DNA of 64,000 nt, taken from the NCBI GenBank assembly GCA_910589415.1, contig OU342639.1, positions 23,506,268 through 23,570,267 on the forward strand, in the 5' to 3' direction. This stretch comes from Malachius bipustulatus. Its lineage: Eukaryota; Arthropoda; Insecta; Coleoptera; Melyridae. Shown in pieces: positions 23,978-35,618 of the stretch. Numbering within the stretch: position 1 is the first letter of the stretch; each line of letters starts with the position of its first letter. The position numbers and the translations under genes are program-made. The notes beneath the pieces are model-generated. The model had not been told where the DNA came from. It saw only the letters and a program-made list of their open reading frames with translations, and did not search any database.

Positions 23978-24319
23978 AGCTGCGTACTCACTAGAGCACG
24001 AGCCCCGAACGAGCGCCCCGAACAGAGCAGAGCCGAGCATTCGGGGCGTTTATATTTTTCATCCGAGCCCCGAACGAGCATTCGGTTCGGCATTGATCCA
24101 GTTGTTCGTAAGTACATAGTTCGGCAGTAGAACTGGTTAATCCCGTCCAGACTGAACACGAACATCCTTTGATGTACCGACAGATCTCGGATCGGTCTGA
24201 GCACGTTCGCCGAACAACCTGAGCGTGCTTGGCTCTGTTCGGATGCCCGTCCACATCTGAGCGGTTCAGCTCTGTTCGGGGCGCTCGTTCGGGGCTCGTG
24301 CTCTAGTGAGTACGCAGCT
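23978..24319. mobile_element. TAA-flanked GC-rich MITE, copy 1
   Basis: Perfect terminal inverted repeats of about 50 bp run from AGCTGCGTACTCACTAGAGC to its inverse. TAA stands at both sides (23975-23977 and 24320-24322). A 3-bp TAA duplication is typical of PIF/Harbinger (Tourist-like) MITEs. GAGCCCCGAACGAGC repeats occur inside the arms. It is much more GC-rich than its surroundings and has no coding sequence. Confidence 0.8.
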
Positions 24320-24322
24320 TAA

Positions 24323-24672
24323 AGCTGCGTACTCACTAGAGCACGAGCCCCGAACGAGCGCCCCGAACAGAGCAGAGCCGAGCATTCGGGGCGTTTATAT
24401 TTTTCACGCGAGCCCCGAACGAGCATTCGGTTCGGCACTGATCCAGTTGTTCGTAGATACTTAGTTTGGCCACTTGGCAGTAGAGCTGGTTAATCCCGTC
24501 CAGACTGAACGCGAACATCCTTTGATGTACCGACAGAGCTCGGATCGGTCTGAGCACGTTCGCCGAACAACCTGAGCGTGCTTGGCTCTGTTCGGATGCC
24601 CGTCCACATCTGAGCGGTTCAGCTCTGTTCGGGGCGCTCGTTCGGGGCTCGTGCTCTAGTGAGTACGCAGCT
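24323..24672. mobile_element. TAA-flanked GC-rich MITE, copy 2
   Basis: A second copy of the same element in direct orientation, separated from copy 1 by one shared TAA and followed by TAA at 24673-24675. It differs from copy 1 by a few substitutions and a small insertion near 24468-24478. It is nested in the Tc1/mariner-like element. Confidence 0.8.
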
Positions 24673-24695
24673 TAATGAAACATCCAGTATATTGT

Positions 24696-24953
24696 CAGCG
24701 AATAGTAATAAACCCCTGGTATGTGGTATCGTTGTATTTATGAACAAGAGTTTCCATTATTCACAAAAGAAAATGACGGCTGCTACTTAAAAAAATATAT
24801 ATGATGACGTCACGGCTCAAAAATGCGATTGGATTTTAAAAAATAATTTTTATGTTGGTAACTGCCTTTTTTACAAATAAAATCGACCTGGTTCGGTATT
24901 AAAAAAAAAAGGTAAATAACAAAGTTATGAATATTATGCGGAACTTTTATCAC
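24696..24953. repeat. right inverted repeat of the Tc1/mariner-like element
   Basis: Inverse partner of 22267-22520. The two are recognisably similar along their whole length but clearly diverged, so the element is old. Confidence 0.75.
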
Positions 24954-25019
24954 CATCATGCGGGACTTTATCATATTTTTTCTACTCCCAACCTTTAATC
25001 TGCATATTAAGTATGAATC

Positions 25020-25072
25020 ACCAGTGCTTTAATGGGTCTCATTAAGATACAAATTTTCATTAAAGCACTGGT
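25020..25072. other. perfect 15-bp hairpin
   Basis: ACCAGTGCTTTAATG (25020-25034) pairs exactly with CATTAAAGCACTGGT (25058-25072) across a 23-nt loop. No gene context is visible, and the pairing alone does not assign a role. Confidence 0.6.
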
Positions 25073-25740
25073 CAAGCTATCCAATGGCAGAGGAGCATTT
25101 GCAATCGAATCGGTTCGTTTTCGCTCACAATCGGGTCGGCAAGCCAACCGAAGTCACAGAGTTGTCATACTCACGACAAAAATTGCCTTGTGATATAAGT
25201 TCTGTATTTCTGAAAAAAAAAATCTGAACGTTTATTTAATTTAGAACATAAGTAACATTCAAAGAAAATTTATCAAGATTTTATGTTACCTTAATTAATT
25301 TGATAGGTAGGTATATCGTGTAAAAGATAGGAAGATAAAGTATTATATCATTCGTAGCGGTCCGTGATATAGTATTCAAAGCGACAACGCTGCGACCGTG
25401 ACCGTCGCGTGCGCAGGTAAGCAATATCGTAATTAATGGCTGACAATGTTATTAAAATTATTACTGAAAATCAAAGCGTAAAATTCGGAATTCGAACTTC
25501 GCATAATAAAAATTACGCAGTAGTGAGTAGTGCCCTTAAACTTGATACTAAAACATGTCTCAGCAGAATAATCTTAGCGACGAAAAGAAAATTTGGTACC
25601 TAATATGCGTAAGCAACCTATCTTAACCTCAATGATCCGCAATTGTACACGGGTCATTGTTAAAATATATAATGTTTCAATCTTTTCTATGAAATAAATA
25701 AGGGTCGTAGAAAAAATAGTGTATGGAACTCGCAGATAAT

Positions 25741-25821
25741 GGCTATTAATACGCTCTTATGATGGTTAAGACACTCGCCTACGGCTCGTATCTTAACCAT
25801 CATACTCGCGTATTAATAGCC
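25741..25821. other. hairpin with CTCGCCTACGGCTCG apex
   Basis: GGCTATTAATACGC pairs with GCGTATTAATAGCC, then ATGATGGTTAAGA pairs with TCTTAACCATCAT, giving 27 paired bases with one internal loop. On the minus strand the apex reads CGAGCCGTAGGCGAG, matching the GAGCCGCAGGCGA apex of the hairpin at 20229-20347. Confidence 0.75.
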
Positions 25822-28800
25822 TTCATTATAAGCTCGTTGCATAATATACTATTAAAAAACGTTTTTGCTATGAAATTTATCGCATATTTGGCTTATTTTC
25901 TTGTATTTTTGGCATAATGAGTTCAAAGTTTTCATTGAAGATAATATTTCCGTCGTTGATTTAACGACATCATTCGTCATTAATAAAAAATCTTCCTTGT
26001 AATATAAATGAAGTATGGTGGTCATCCAGGGAGAACGAGTTATGTAAGATATCGTAAAAAAATCTAGAGAGAATAAGGTGAAAGAGAAGATTCTATTGTG
26101 TCCAGAAAAATATCAAGCAGTTAGAAGTACAAGGCTTATAAATTGCCAAATTTGACCCCCGGTGAAATATAGATCTGGGCGAAAGTATGGATTTACTCCT
26201 GATCTTGTGAATTACATATCTTTTCGGATTCGAACGATCCTATTAATAAAGATAACATCTGGATCTGGGTCTGGAGAGAGAGGGAATTCGATACTGAATG
26301 AAGGTATTCTACGGAGCACGAGGAAAACCAAACATTATTCCGAATGTTGCCTTCTCTAATCTTATTAGATTTATTAGGCGTTAAATAGTCGGTAATAATT
26401 CCCCATATCGGCATTGGTAATTTGTGTTAACAATAACGTATGGTGTAACCGTGAACCATGACCGCTCCTGTTCATATTCATAAGCTCATATAACTCTAAA
26501 ACAGAAAACACGATTTAATACCAACACCAACCATGATATCATCCCGCCCGAGTCATTATTAATGATTTGCGTGTTAATGGCTGATGTTACACCCATATAC
26601 AAGATGTCGTAAAATCGTTAGAGTTTGTCGTTCAATAAAATAAAAGTTAAATAAACTGAATAAGGATTGAGGGGATCAAACGATCAATCTATCAGGTATA
26701 GAGGTAGGTACTGATAAAAAGAAAACTATTTTGGGTATAATAATATTCAAGCTGCAGGACTTTACAGTTTCCCATTACTGATTAAAATAAATAAAACAAA
26801 CCTTTGACGAGATTTTATAAAACGAAGTTTTCCCAGTAGGTAATTAGACTAATGTAATTAAGTGCAGATACATTTTTTGTAGAGTTTCACGAGCTTGACA
26901 TCAAAAGTTGATGTACAGCAAATAATTCGAGTAAATGGCAGCTATATAGGTAGGTACTAGCTGATTCCATCGAGGAATGAAGGAACGAACGAACGAATGA
27001 ATGAGGGAATGCATTTTAAAAGCGAGTAGAATTTAATCTGATCCTATGGATTAGAGAAATTGAACGAGTAAATAAGAATTTTCTTTTTTTGGTGTAAATA
27101 GAAACGGTGACTGCTCCTTCCTTGCAGTTAACCGATTCGCGGCCTTCTGATGTGTATTTGGTTGGAATTTGGCAATGGCAGTGAATCAATACTTGGACGA
27201 AAGGCCATGTATCACGGTTTTTTATTTCTGCTTACGAAGGATTTGTTTCTTTTCCACCAGCGGTAGTAAATAGGCAATATATACCAAGCTCTTTTATTAA
27301 TATGTGGCCTCTTAAAGCATTTTTTTCTTCATACGTTTCTATTAGAATGATTGGAAATATTTTCGAATATAGGTGAGAGCGATTCCTCTTCCCTGTGAGA
27401 ATCTCTCCAAACATAGACGTTTTTACAAGTATTGGAACTGAACTAATGGCTCTGTGGAGGATTTCTGGATGTAATGTAAAATATGTTTGGAATTTTTAAC
27501 TTCAAGAGGAATCCTTAAATTCACTTAAGTATTATATTTTGTCGTCTTCGAAATGCCGCGAGGAGTTTTTCCAACAAAAGAACTTAGATGTCAAGGGAGA
27601 TATATAGTCATTTCATCATACTTTACGCATTGAAAAATCTTCATTTCCCATTATTCATTTGTAATTGTTTGATTTAGTTCAGAAATGTTATGAAAATGCT
27701 CTCTTTATGTAATAAGAAAGCATCACGAAATCTTCAAACCATGTACGTACTGATAATATAATATCATTTATATCATTCATTCGAGGAATATTTTAATACT
27801 CGTAAAAGAGGAGAACAAATAAAAATGTCAAGCACACTGTAAAATTATATTTAGAATATCCCGTTCTCATACGTTTTTATGGTGCATTATTAGCCTTTCA
27901 AAATATCACGCCACGCAAAACCAGTCGCTTGTAATTTAATTTTATAGCTACACTTTTATATAATTTTATCAAAAAGTCGATTTCGAAAGGGCGCTGTTAA
28001 ATTCGTTTGCAGTTTGTTTTCAGATGAGTGCGATGTTTCCATCTGGGACCATCTTAGCAGCAAGTTATTATGCCTGGGAAGAGCCTAGCTAATATGCGTA
28101 CCCGGATCCTGCAAGGATACACACGGCAAAATACGACCCTCTAGTTAAGGCTTGAAATTCTACTGTTCATACAGTAACTAATTATGCCTCCATTATAGAT
28201 CGAATTTATTATCTTAAATCATAGTTAACTCCAGTTCGGTAATGACGGGCATCAAATCTGTTCTGTTGCGCGTACCTATAGGTATACACCTCCGTTGGAG
28301 TATTATAAATTTAAACAGCCGCGCTGATCTAGAATTAACCGTTAGTTAGTTAGCATTTTCGCAGGTGTTTAGCAACCTCCTGGAGATGATGTTCGAAGGG
28401 AAATCACTTCGGCTGAACCTTCCTACGAAGAATGAATGTAAATGATTATTATGAATTTGAATTATTCAAGCGGTATAGTGTGATTGGACTCCTGACTAAA
28501 CGTTAATAAAATTACATCCCGCCTTATTCTTAGACTATGCGTTAAAAGTTCGCGAAAAAGTTCCAAAAATTAACACTGAAAGCTACATTATACGTTATAT
28601 ATGTATAAAAAGCATCCCTCTCTCGTAAATTTCAAACACTATATGACTTAAAAAGATATAAAAAATCCATAAAAATACTATGGAGCGTATTTTTCATTTT
28701 TAGGAGTTTTATGAATACCGCATTTACGTAAAAATACACATGTAGGTATATAGTACCTATATATTGAGAAATAGTTATTGCGGTAAGCAATTCAAATTGA

Positions 28801-30246
28801 ATTATTGATTGATAAAATACCGGTATATGGAAATGAAACTCGAATAATATATTATAACATTTTTAGTAACTGTATACAGGCTATATTTGTCAGTAGTAGT
28901 TAGAAAAAAAAATTGTCAACGGGTAGATATGTTTGAAATATGAATGGAAATTAACTTCTGAAGTTGAGAAATTGGCGCATATTTTTTAGGATATAAATAG
29001 AAATGTTATCGGTTCTACTACAATCATTGTACTAGATTAGATAGGTCGGTCTAGGTAGGTACCGCTATTTAAATATTATAACAAATATTATAGTAAAATC
29101 TCGAAAATTTCTCAAAACAAAATGAAATTTGAAATTTAATCGGAATTAGTACCAATTAAACAATAATTTTTTGCCAAAGTTATCGGACTATGGGAGGCGG
29201 TTCCACGAACGAAATTAAAAATCTTTCAAATAATTACTGATGTTGAATTACAAAATTTGAAAATATTTTACTATTGTAGTCAAATTTACTTCCAGGAATA
29301 TAAGACCAATATTATGGTAATACAGGGATTTTAAAATCAAAGATTATCTGACAGATTGTCAATTACGTTCGCGTAACAATTCATTAGACTATTAAACAAG
29401 CTGAAATTGACAAACTCTTCAAAAATTTTATATAAATCTTCTTTAATTGGTCGTGCTTTCCACGACTGGACTCAACTGAGATCAGAATTGATTCTTGAAA
29501 ATTTTTCCTAGGCCCATGCAGATTTGCTCCGAACGTTTAATGAATTGAATGAACTGACTAAATTTACTGAACGGTTGGAACAGCAGCCCTATTTGTAGGT
29601 TGATGGTCCGGTCATAATATCCCCTCCACTGTCCTCATATACGATGCTGTCATAGATTGCTGAGTCAAATGATGACTCATTCGGGTCTGACGTAACGGCG
29701 GATACCAAATCCTCCGCAGTTTCATTCCTTTCTCCTGCCTATTAAATTTATTTGGATGTTTATAAATTGGAATTATTGCACAACAAAATCAGTGGCCAAA
29801 TTTAAAAATAAGACACCTAATGGTCCACAAAATATGGTCGATTCTTTTAATGAGGACGAAGGACGTTTTGAAAGGTGCAGGGGGACTTAAACCCATTTTA
29901 ACCGCTGGGGTGTTCAATCATTCATTATCAAGGAATATACTTCGGTCTTTGTTCTAATGTTAACCGTATTATTGAATCTATCCCTTAGAACAATCACATA
30001 TCCAGTACATTAGAAAGTCGAGATGGAGTCCAGTTTAAAGAAAATATGGATGTAATTTTATTTAAAACTACGACTATAGCATCCGATTGCACTTAATATC
30101 GAAATTCGGCAAGGTCTTCGAGAGTGCATTACATGGGAATCTGGTAGCCAAGGGTTAGTAGATTTATTCCAGTAACCTAACACGTCGGTTCGTGAAGGAA
30201 TGATGTCTGGTCATAAACTCATAAAGTATAACTCAGCATCACACAT
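25822..30246. other. non-genic DNA
   Basis: 4.4 kb without recognisable genes. A short GAAC/GAAT microsatellite lies near 26980-27005. Several short GTAGGTA words occur, a low-complexity theme seen throughout this window. Confidence 0.45.
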
Positions 30247-30620
30247 GTGTCCAAACCGTTTGACATGATCGGTCTCCAAACTTTGTTGCAGGAAAGGCTT
30301 TCACTGGACTTCCCAACAAATCTCCTACACTTCTTTTATTTTATGTACTTGCTGAATAGAAAACATTATCATGGCGTCTTATCTCGCATTATTGTGCCGT
30401 TATCAGGAGTTCCGTTGAAATCATTCTAGAACCCCTGGTTGTTTATCCTCTACACGTAACTAACTTATCATCACGTAGTCTATTTTTGCAAACATCTCAT
30501 ATACCTATATGGATGATTTGGAGCTGTGCTTTGATGTGTCATTCCTAGACAACTGATGTCTAAACCTGCAAGAACTATAAAATTTAAACCAATGTAACGC
30601 GCACCTTAAAAGGCGTTAGT
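30247..30620 (+). pseudogene. degraded non-LTR reverse-transcriptase fragment
   Basis: The plus strand reads SKPFDMIGLQTLLQERLSLD, then FPTNLLHF and SRIIVPLSGVPL. This fits RT blocks around the first catalytic Asp (family pattern 'AFD-x(3)-L-x(2)-L') and the 'GVPQG' block. A frameshifted IWMDDLELCF-like stretch follows. Stops and frameshifts are frequent. It is an old fragment of uncertain clade. Confidence 0.45.
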
Positions 30621-33456
30621 GTTATTTTGGATCTAGCTGTTATAGTTATTATGGTTCAAATCTTATCCTACGATTTCCTTTCCTCATGACAGAATTCTCA
30701 AACCGGATATGTGCATATATCTGCTGTTTTTGCGGGTAAACTCGTAAGAAATCAAATTGAGTCCCGAAACCTCCATGCAACTGTGAACAGATGTCCATTA
30801 CGTGAACAAGATCAGGTAAATTGTTATTCTATATATATGCTCTTCGGGCTTACATACTGAGGGTTCCAACTTTGTCTGTCATATTATGAGATAAATTCTG
30901 TTTTATTTTATGTACGAGTATGTCAGTTTCATTAAGACCTCTTTTTTGGGCAATAAATTAGCTTATTTTTTATCTAGGCATTATTCGTTTAATTTTTTCA
31001 TTAAATTGTAGCTCTTATCTTCGACTAATTTGTGTTCTGTTACTTAACAGTTGAGATATTCCTGGCTGTTGAAGATGGTCAAGAATCAAAACCAATAGGA
31101 CGCTAATCCGTTATTTTTCGTTTCCACACTGATGTCAGAGTTTGACCACATATTGTGCCAGCTTAGAAATTACGAATAACAAATTTCAGATAATTACATC
31201 TTATACAATGTTTACGCGAAAGAATATTGTCTAGCCTAACAATCTGGTCCAATTGTTAATCAATCATATTCACACTTTCAATCGGTCAAGATTTTAAGAA
31301 GACAAAAATTTCTTGATAAGAATTTTTTTAAATTATCATGAATAGAAATTTGCTATATAATTCTCGATTTAGGTGACTGCTAATTTAATTATTGAATTAA
31401 AACATCAACAAATAATAAACTATTATACATAATTATTTGCACAAAAGCGACAATAATGTCAAAAAGAGCGTTAATCACTCTCAACTCTTTTGTTAAGAAG
31501 GTAAACTGCTTTTTAGTCGCATTGTTGCCTGAAATTTGCATTGGAATTATCTCACTCGCAGAGTCAAAGAAGATTCCCAAGGCTTTATTCTTCTTTGCGA
31601 AAGATATTCGCAGTGAGACATCACTGGAATTTTGAACACTTAGATACAAACAAGATCTGCGCGGAATGGAACAAATGTCATTTTAAAAGTAGAAGAAGAC
31701 AAATAATTGCCAGATTTAAAACTGCTGCCTTTATTTTATGACGTTCCGGCATTTGTTCGACTTCAGGACGTTGAATAAGTCAATATAAGAAACAATAATC
31801 GTACCACTGGCAACAGATTAAATTCTTAGGGCATTGTATAAAAGCTCGATTTTTTTATTCAAATAATCAACCGGTTATGTTAGATCAAGGCTTATATGAC
31901 AAGATAAATATTTGCTACGCATGTTTTGGTTTGATTTGAACATTGTTCAATGCTCTGGAGATCAATAGATGCTTCAAATGTAACACTTGTAATGGCGAAA
32001 ACCATATATTACTCCGAACCCTAAACCAAGACCGGATCCTAGGCATTGTGGACTATCGTGTTCGGAAGCTCTGTTCCCACATCCAGTTCTTTTGTTCCTG
32101 AACAAATTTTATCGTTTTTTTCGCCGTTCTCGTGAAAATTTTTGCTATTGCGCTCCATGGGCAAAATTTCAGCCAAAATATTTCATCTAAATTTCATGCA
32201 AAATTTAAAACGACAACTACTTACACCAAAGTGTTGAAATTTAAGTTCAGAGCAGAAATAAGTATTTCAAGTAGCTTTATTTGATTTTTGGCGATTTTTT
32301 CTCTGGTGATCTGGTGATGGTTTTTTTCTCAGGATCTCAGTTTATTTTCCTTATAGCTCACGCATTGTTCGTCTTTCTGTTTCAGATTTCTTTCTCTTTT
32401 CTTTACTTTTTTTTTAATATTATTGTTTGAAACTAATTCGAGTTTATGTGGTAGAGCAAGTAAAGATTTTTATCCAGGCTGATCGCATACAAAAAGTTAG
32501 TCAAGATATGTCGTATGTAAGTGGTCCCTTAAAACGTATTTTTGTAGCTTGGAAGACAAGAAAAAACTTAGACCGAATCATTTGTTCAAGAGAATGGCGT
32601 TATAAGATGCGGGAGTCCCCGTCGAGAATGAAGGGAATGGGAAACCCCGACCAGTGACTCTTTAAACGGTGTGGAAGTTGCATAAAGCAGTAGAGGCTTC
32701 AGATGATAAATTATAATCTATTGATTGATAATATAATCAAGTAGAAAAGTAAATTCAAATATTATTTTTCGCTTAGTTACTGTTATTTTTTGATAAAATG
32801 GTTATATGGTTTCACTATTTTTCTAGCAGATTTGATTCGGACTTCCTTGAGACAATATTTTTGACAAATATTCCAGTTTTTGACAAAACTCCTTTATTTA
32901 GTGTGGTATCAAGACAACGATTGATTTGATTGAAACAAAAGAAATTTTATTAGAAATTAATATTTTGATCACTTTTAATCAATTTAAGCAAATTTATTCG
33001 AAACAACGATAATTTATAATTCCAGCATTAAGTTTGATTAAATATTCAGCTATCTTTGTTTCAAAACTTATTGCTTATGTTGAAAAGATATATAATTGAT
33101 TAGAAATAATGTTTTTGGTCATACTCTGGTTAAATAACCAATAGACTATTTTGTGGGTAGAAAGCTTTTGTTCAAGAGCGGCGAAATTATTTTCATTACG
33201 GAACATATTTTGTTTCTGAACGGGCGCGGAATTTGTCGTTTCAAACTTTGATAATTTTAAGGAAACTTGATCTACTCTAAGCCCAAGGAGTATGTCTGCG
33301 TGTTCTGAGCTAAAATTTCAATCATTTTCTGTAAAGTGCTTTGAGACCATGACATTGAGCTTATTTGTCTTCATTTTCTTGAAGCCCTCTTTACTCATGT
33401 TAATTTATTTATTGAAAGCCCAAGGAAAAAAACTCACACATAACATCAATATTATA
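30621..33456. other. non-genic DNA
   Basis: Nothing recognised on either strand. Open frames near 31389-31741 and 32427-32657 lack known motifs. Confidence 0.45.
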
Positions 33457-33757
33457 CAGGGTGATCCCGAAATGGCGGTGTTGTAGAGGATGTTCAGAAA
33501 GACTATAAATTGAACATTGTCGAACTTTCCATTTCATATGTTTCCATGGTAATATCTATCTGGGTATTATTGTAGACCTACACATTATTTTTTCCTTAAG
33601 AAGGGTAGTGCAGTGTTGTGACTTTTTTTTCCACAAAAGTGGTAATATCTTCTTAAGGGAGCCATACTGGAGAAAACAGTAAATAAAACTTAGAATCCTT
33701 AATCCACAATGGATGCTGTATGGTGCTGTCCGTGTCCGCCATTTCGGGATCACCCTG
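33457..33757. mobile_element. 301-bp TA-flanked MITE
   Basis: Perfect 22-bp terminal inverted repeats (CAGGGTGATCCCGAAATGGC..., 33457-33478 and 33736-33757) are flanked by TA at 33455-33456 and 33758-33759. An inner inverted pair, CCTTAAGAAG and CTTCTTAAGG, makes the centre fold as well. It has no coding sequence. Confidence 0.82.
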
Positions 33758-33874
33758 TATGTAGTTTCTCATTTCACCGTTGATCTTAGTTTACTAAGTA
33801 TTTATTTACATAATATTCCGTATTTATTTTTACTATAAACAGTACTGTTGTTTATTTTCTCATTTACAATAATA

Positions 33875-35524
33875 CACTGAGAAAAATGTATTATACAAAT
33901 GATTATAAATATAATACTAACTATTATATTTTCTAATTCGTATTGGGATGGCCAACTTGGATAATAAGAGTTATAATATTATTATAATGAAAGTTAGATT
34001 ATAAATTCAATTATATTAGATTTTTGTTTGTAATATATCTTGTTTAATAATATTTAATAAATTTGTATAATAGAAACCATTATATTGTAAAAACTTAAAT
34101 TATTAGAAGATTCTAATAAAAGATAAAAACAATTTTTATTAGGTTTACTATATTGTTCTTATTATATTAAGTAGCTTTATAATGTCATATTAGGCGTTTC
34201 TCATAATTTTTATTAAAAGTTTTTAATAAGAATAATTATTTTTCATAATAATTTTAATTATTATATTTTTCAATAATTTTTATAACATGCAGCAGCTATG
34301 TTTAAATAGGGGATATAAAGAAAACAGTGGAAATAGATTTTTCCTTTATTTAATAGCATAGAAATTCATCATGAAACAAATTTTTTTAAATGCTTAGAAA
34401 TATTTCAACTGCGCTAATAAATAATAAATGCCAAAGTGTTCATAAAAGTAATTAACAGTTAACATAACGAGGATAGAAAATATAATATTTTTAAATTCGA
34501 TAAGTATGTAATAAAAAAACTTTAGTCAGATTCCAAATTGTTCAGTAGTCTCGTCTCAGTAGTATCCGCACTTGCTGCTGTAACCGTGCATGGCAGCTTC
34601 GTTTGTCATAATGTACAAGCCGTGGAAGCTTCGCTTGTCATGGGACATGGGGGGTGTCTGCATGGGCTGTCTAAAATAGGAGAACTACAAGATTAGTACA
34701 ATTACCTACCTGTGAATTTTTCAATAAGTTTCGTAAATCCCGTGATTCTTCTATAGCACCATAATTAATACATAATTGGAATTTCGCACTATTCAGATAT
34801 CATTATTTAATTATTCCTCGAACCAATCATCCTATTTGTAATTGCATTGATAAATGGTAACGCAATTCACTTCGTAGTTCACAAATACACAAGAAATGCC
34901 GCTCTGACCTCACTGCAGAGTTTTTCTCTTGCTTTTCCTCTTTTATCAATTCTGTTTCACTATTTGTCAAATATCCGAAATGATTTGAAAACGACATTTG
35001 AAAATGGAAAAATAATCATTACACAGAACTGACAAAGGAGGATAAGCAAAAGAAAAACCCTATGTAATGTAGAAAAATAACACTCAGGGGCACACTGAAA
35101 CGCACGACCGACACTTTCAAAACTTACAACATAAATGATGCATTTTCTAGATATAGCGATTTTATAAGAAAATAACTCCTAACTCAATAAGAAGAGTACA
35201 TTAAACTTTATTAGAATCTGTATAATAAAATACCGTACTTATTAAATTTTTAATAATGATTATTAACTAGCGAATTATTAAAGTAACATTTTATAATATT
35301 TCATAATAAATACAATTAGAAGACATTTAATACTGGCATTTTATAATCTCCGATAGTAAAACTTATTATACTTGGAGGATAAAGTATTATATCTTATAAT
35401 ACAAGCGTTAGTATATTTTTGTTATTATTTTCATAAAACAATTTTGTCAAATCAAATAAAACCTATAATTGAAACAATTATACTTTCTTTATTATACACT
35501 TTTTATTATACAGTTTTCTCAGTG
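33875..35524. mobile_element. TIR element with TATTATA-rich arms and a unique central block
   Basis: The ends are inverted repeats starting CACTGAGAAAA, similar for about 40 bp, with TA outside both. The outer ~400 bp at each end (33880-34290 and 35170-35520) are packed with ATTATA/TATAAT words. The centre (34290-35165) has a different composition and carries an exon-like stretch on the minus strand. This may be a DNA transposon with long subterminal repeats that captured other DNA. Confidence 0.55.
34556..34670 (-). CDS. possible 3'-terminal coding exon (unknown protein)
   Basis: On the minus strand, a pyrimidine-rich tract ending TTTTAG is followed by 115 bp that are open until a TGA at 34558-34556. 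The reading includes QPMQTPPMSHDKRS, FHGLYIMTNEAAMHGY and KCGYY. About 210 nt beyond the stop is AATAAA (inverse at 34343-34348), so acceptor, open frame, stop and poly(A) signal occur in the right order. I do not recognise the protein and no upstream exon is certain. A short internal repeat (ATGACAARCGAAGCT twice) also permits a non-coding explanation. Confidence 0.25.
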
Positions 35525-35618
35525 TAATGATAATAATAATAATAATACAAGCCTTTTAATGACAACAGTATCAGGTACCATACTACAACGCAAAAATGCC
35601 ATATTAAAATACCATATA

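Larger units (their letters stand above)
22267..24953 (-). mobile_element. decayed Tc1/mariner-like transposon with ~255-bp inverted repeats
   Basis: 22267-22520 and 24696-24953 are inverted copies sharing CCGCATAATATTCATAA, AGGTCGATTTTATTTGTAAA, CAACATAAAAATTATTTTT, CAACGATACCAC and GGGGTTTATTACTATTC in matching order. Between them, on the minus strand, lies a broken DDE transposase whose 5' end faces the right repeat. Two TAA-flanked MITEs have inserted between the transposase and the right repeat. The right end carries an extra copy of the GATAAAGT-CCGCAT motif (24957-24975). The outer limits and the target duplication are not certain. Confidence 0.75.

Noticed and set aside
24204..24557. 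Minus-strand open frames in the GC-rich MITEs
   Set aside because: They arise from the GC-rich inverted repeats, shift between the two copies and have no domain.
28025..28094. Short frame after a TTTTCAG acceptor-like site (MSAMFPSGTILAASYY...)
   Set aside because: Only 22 codons, with no partner exon and no homology I can recognise.
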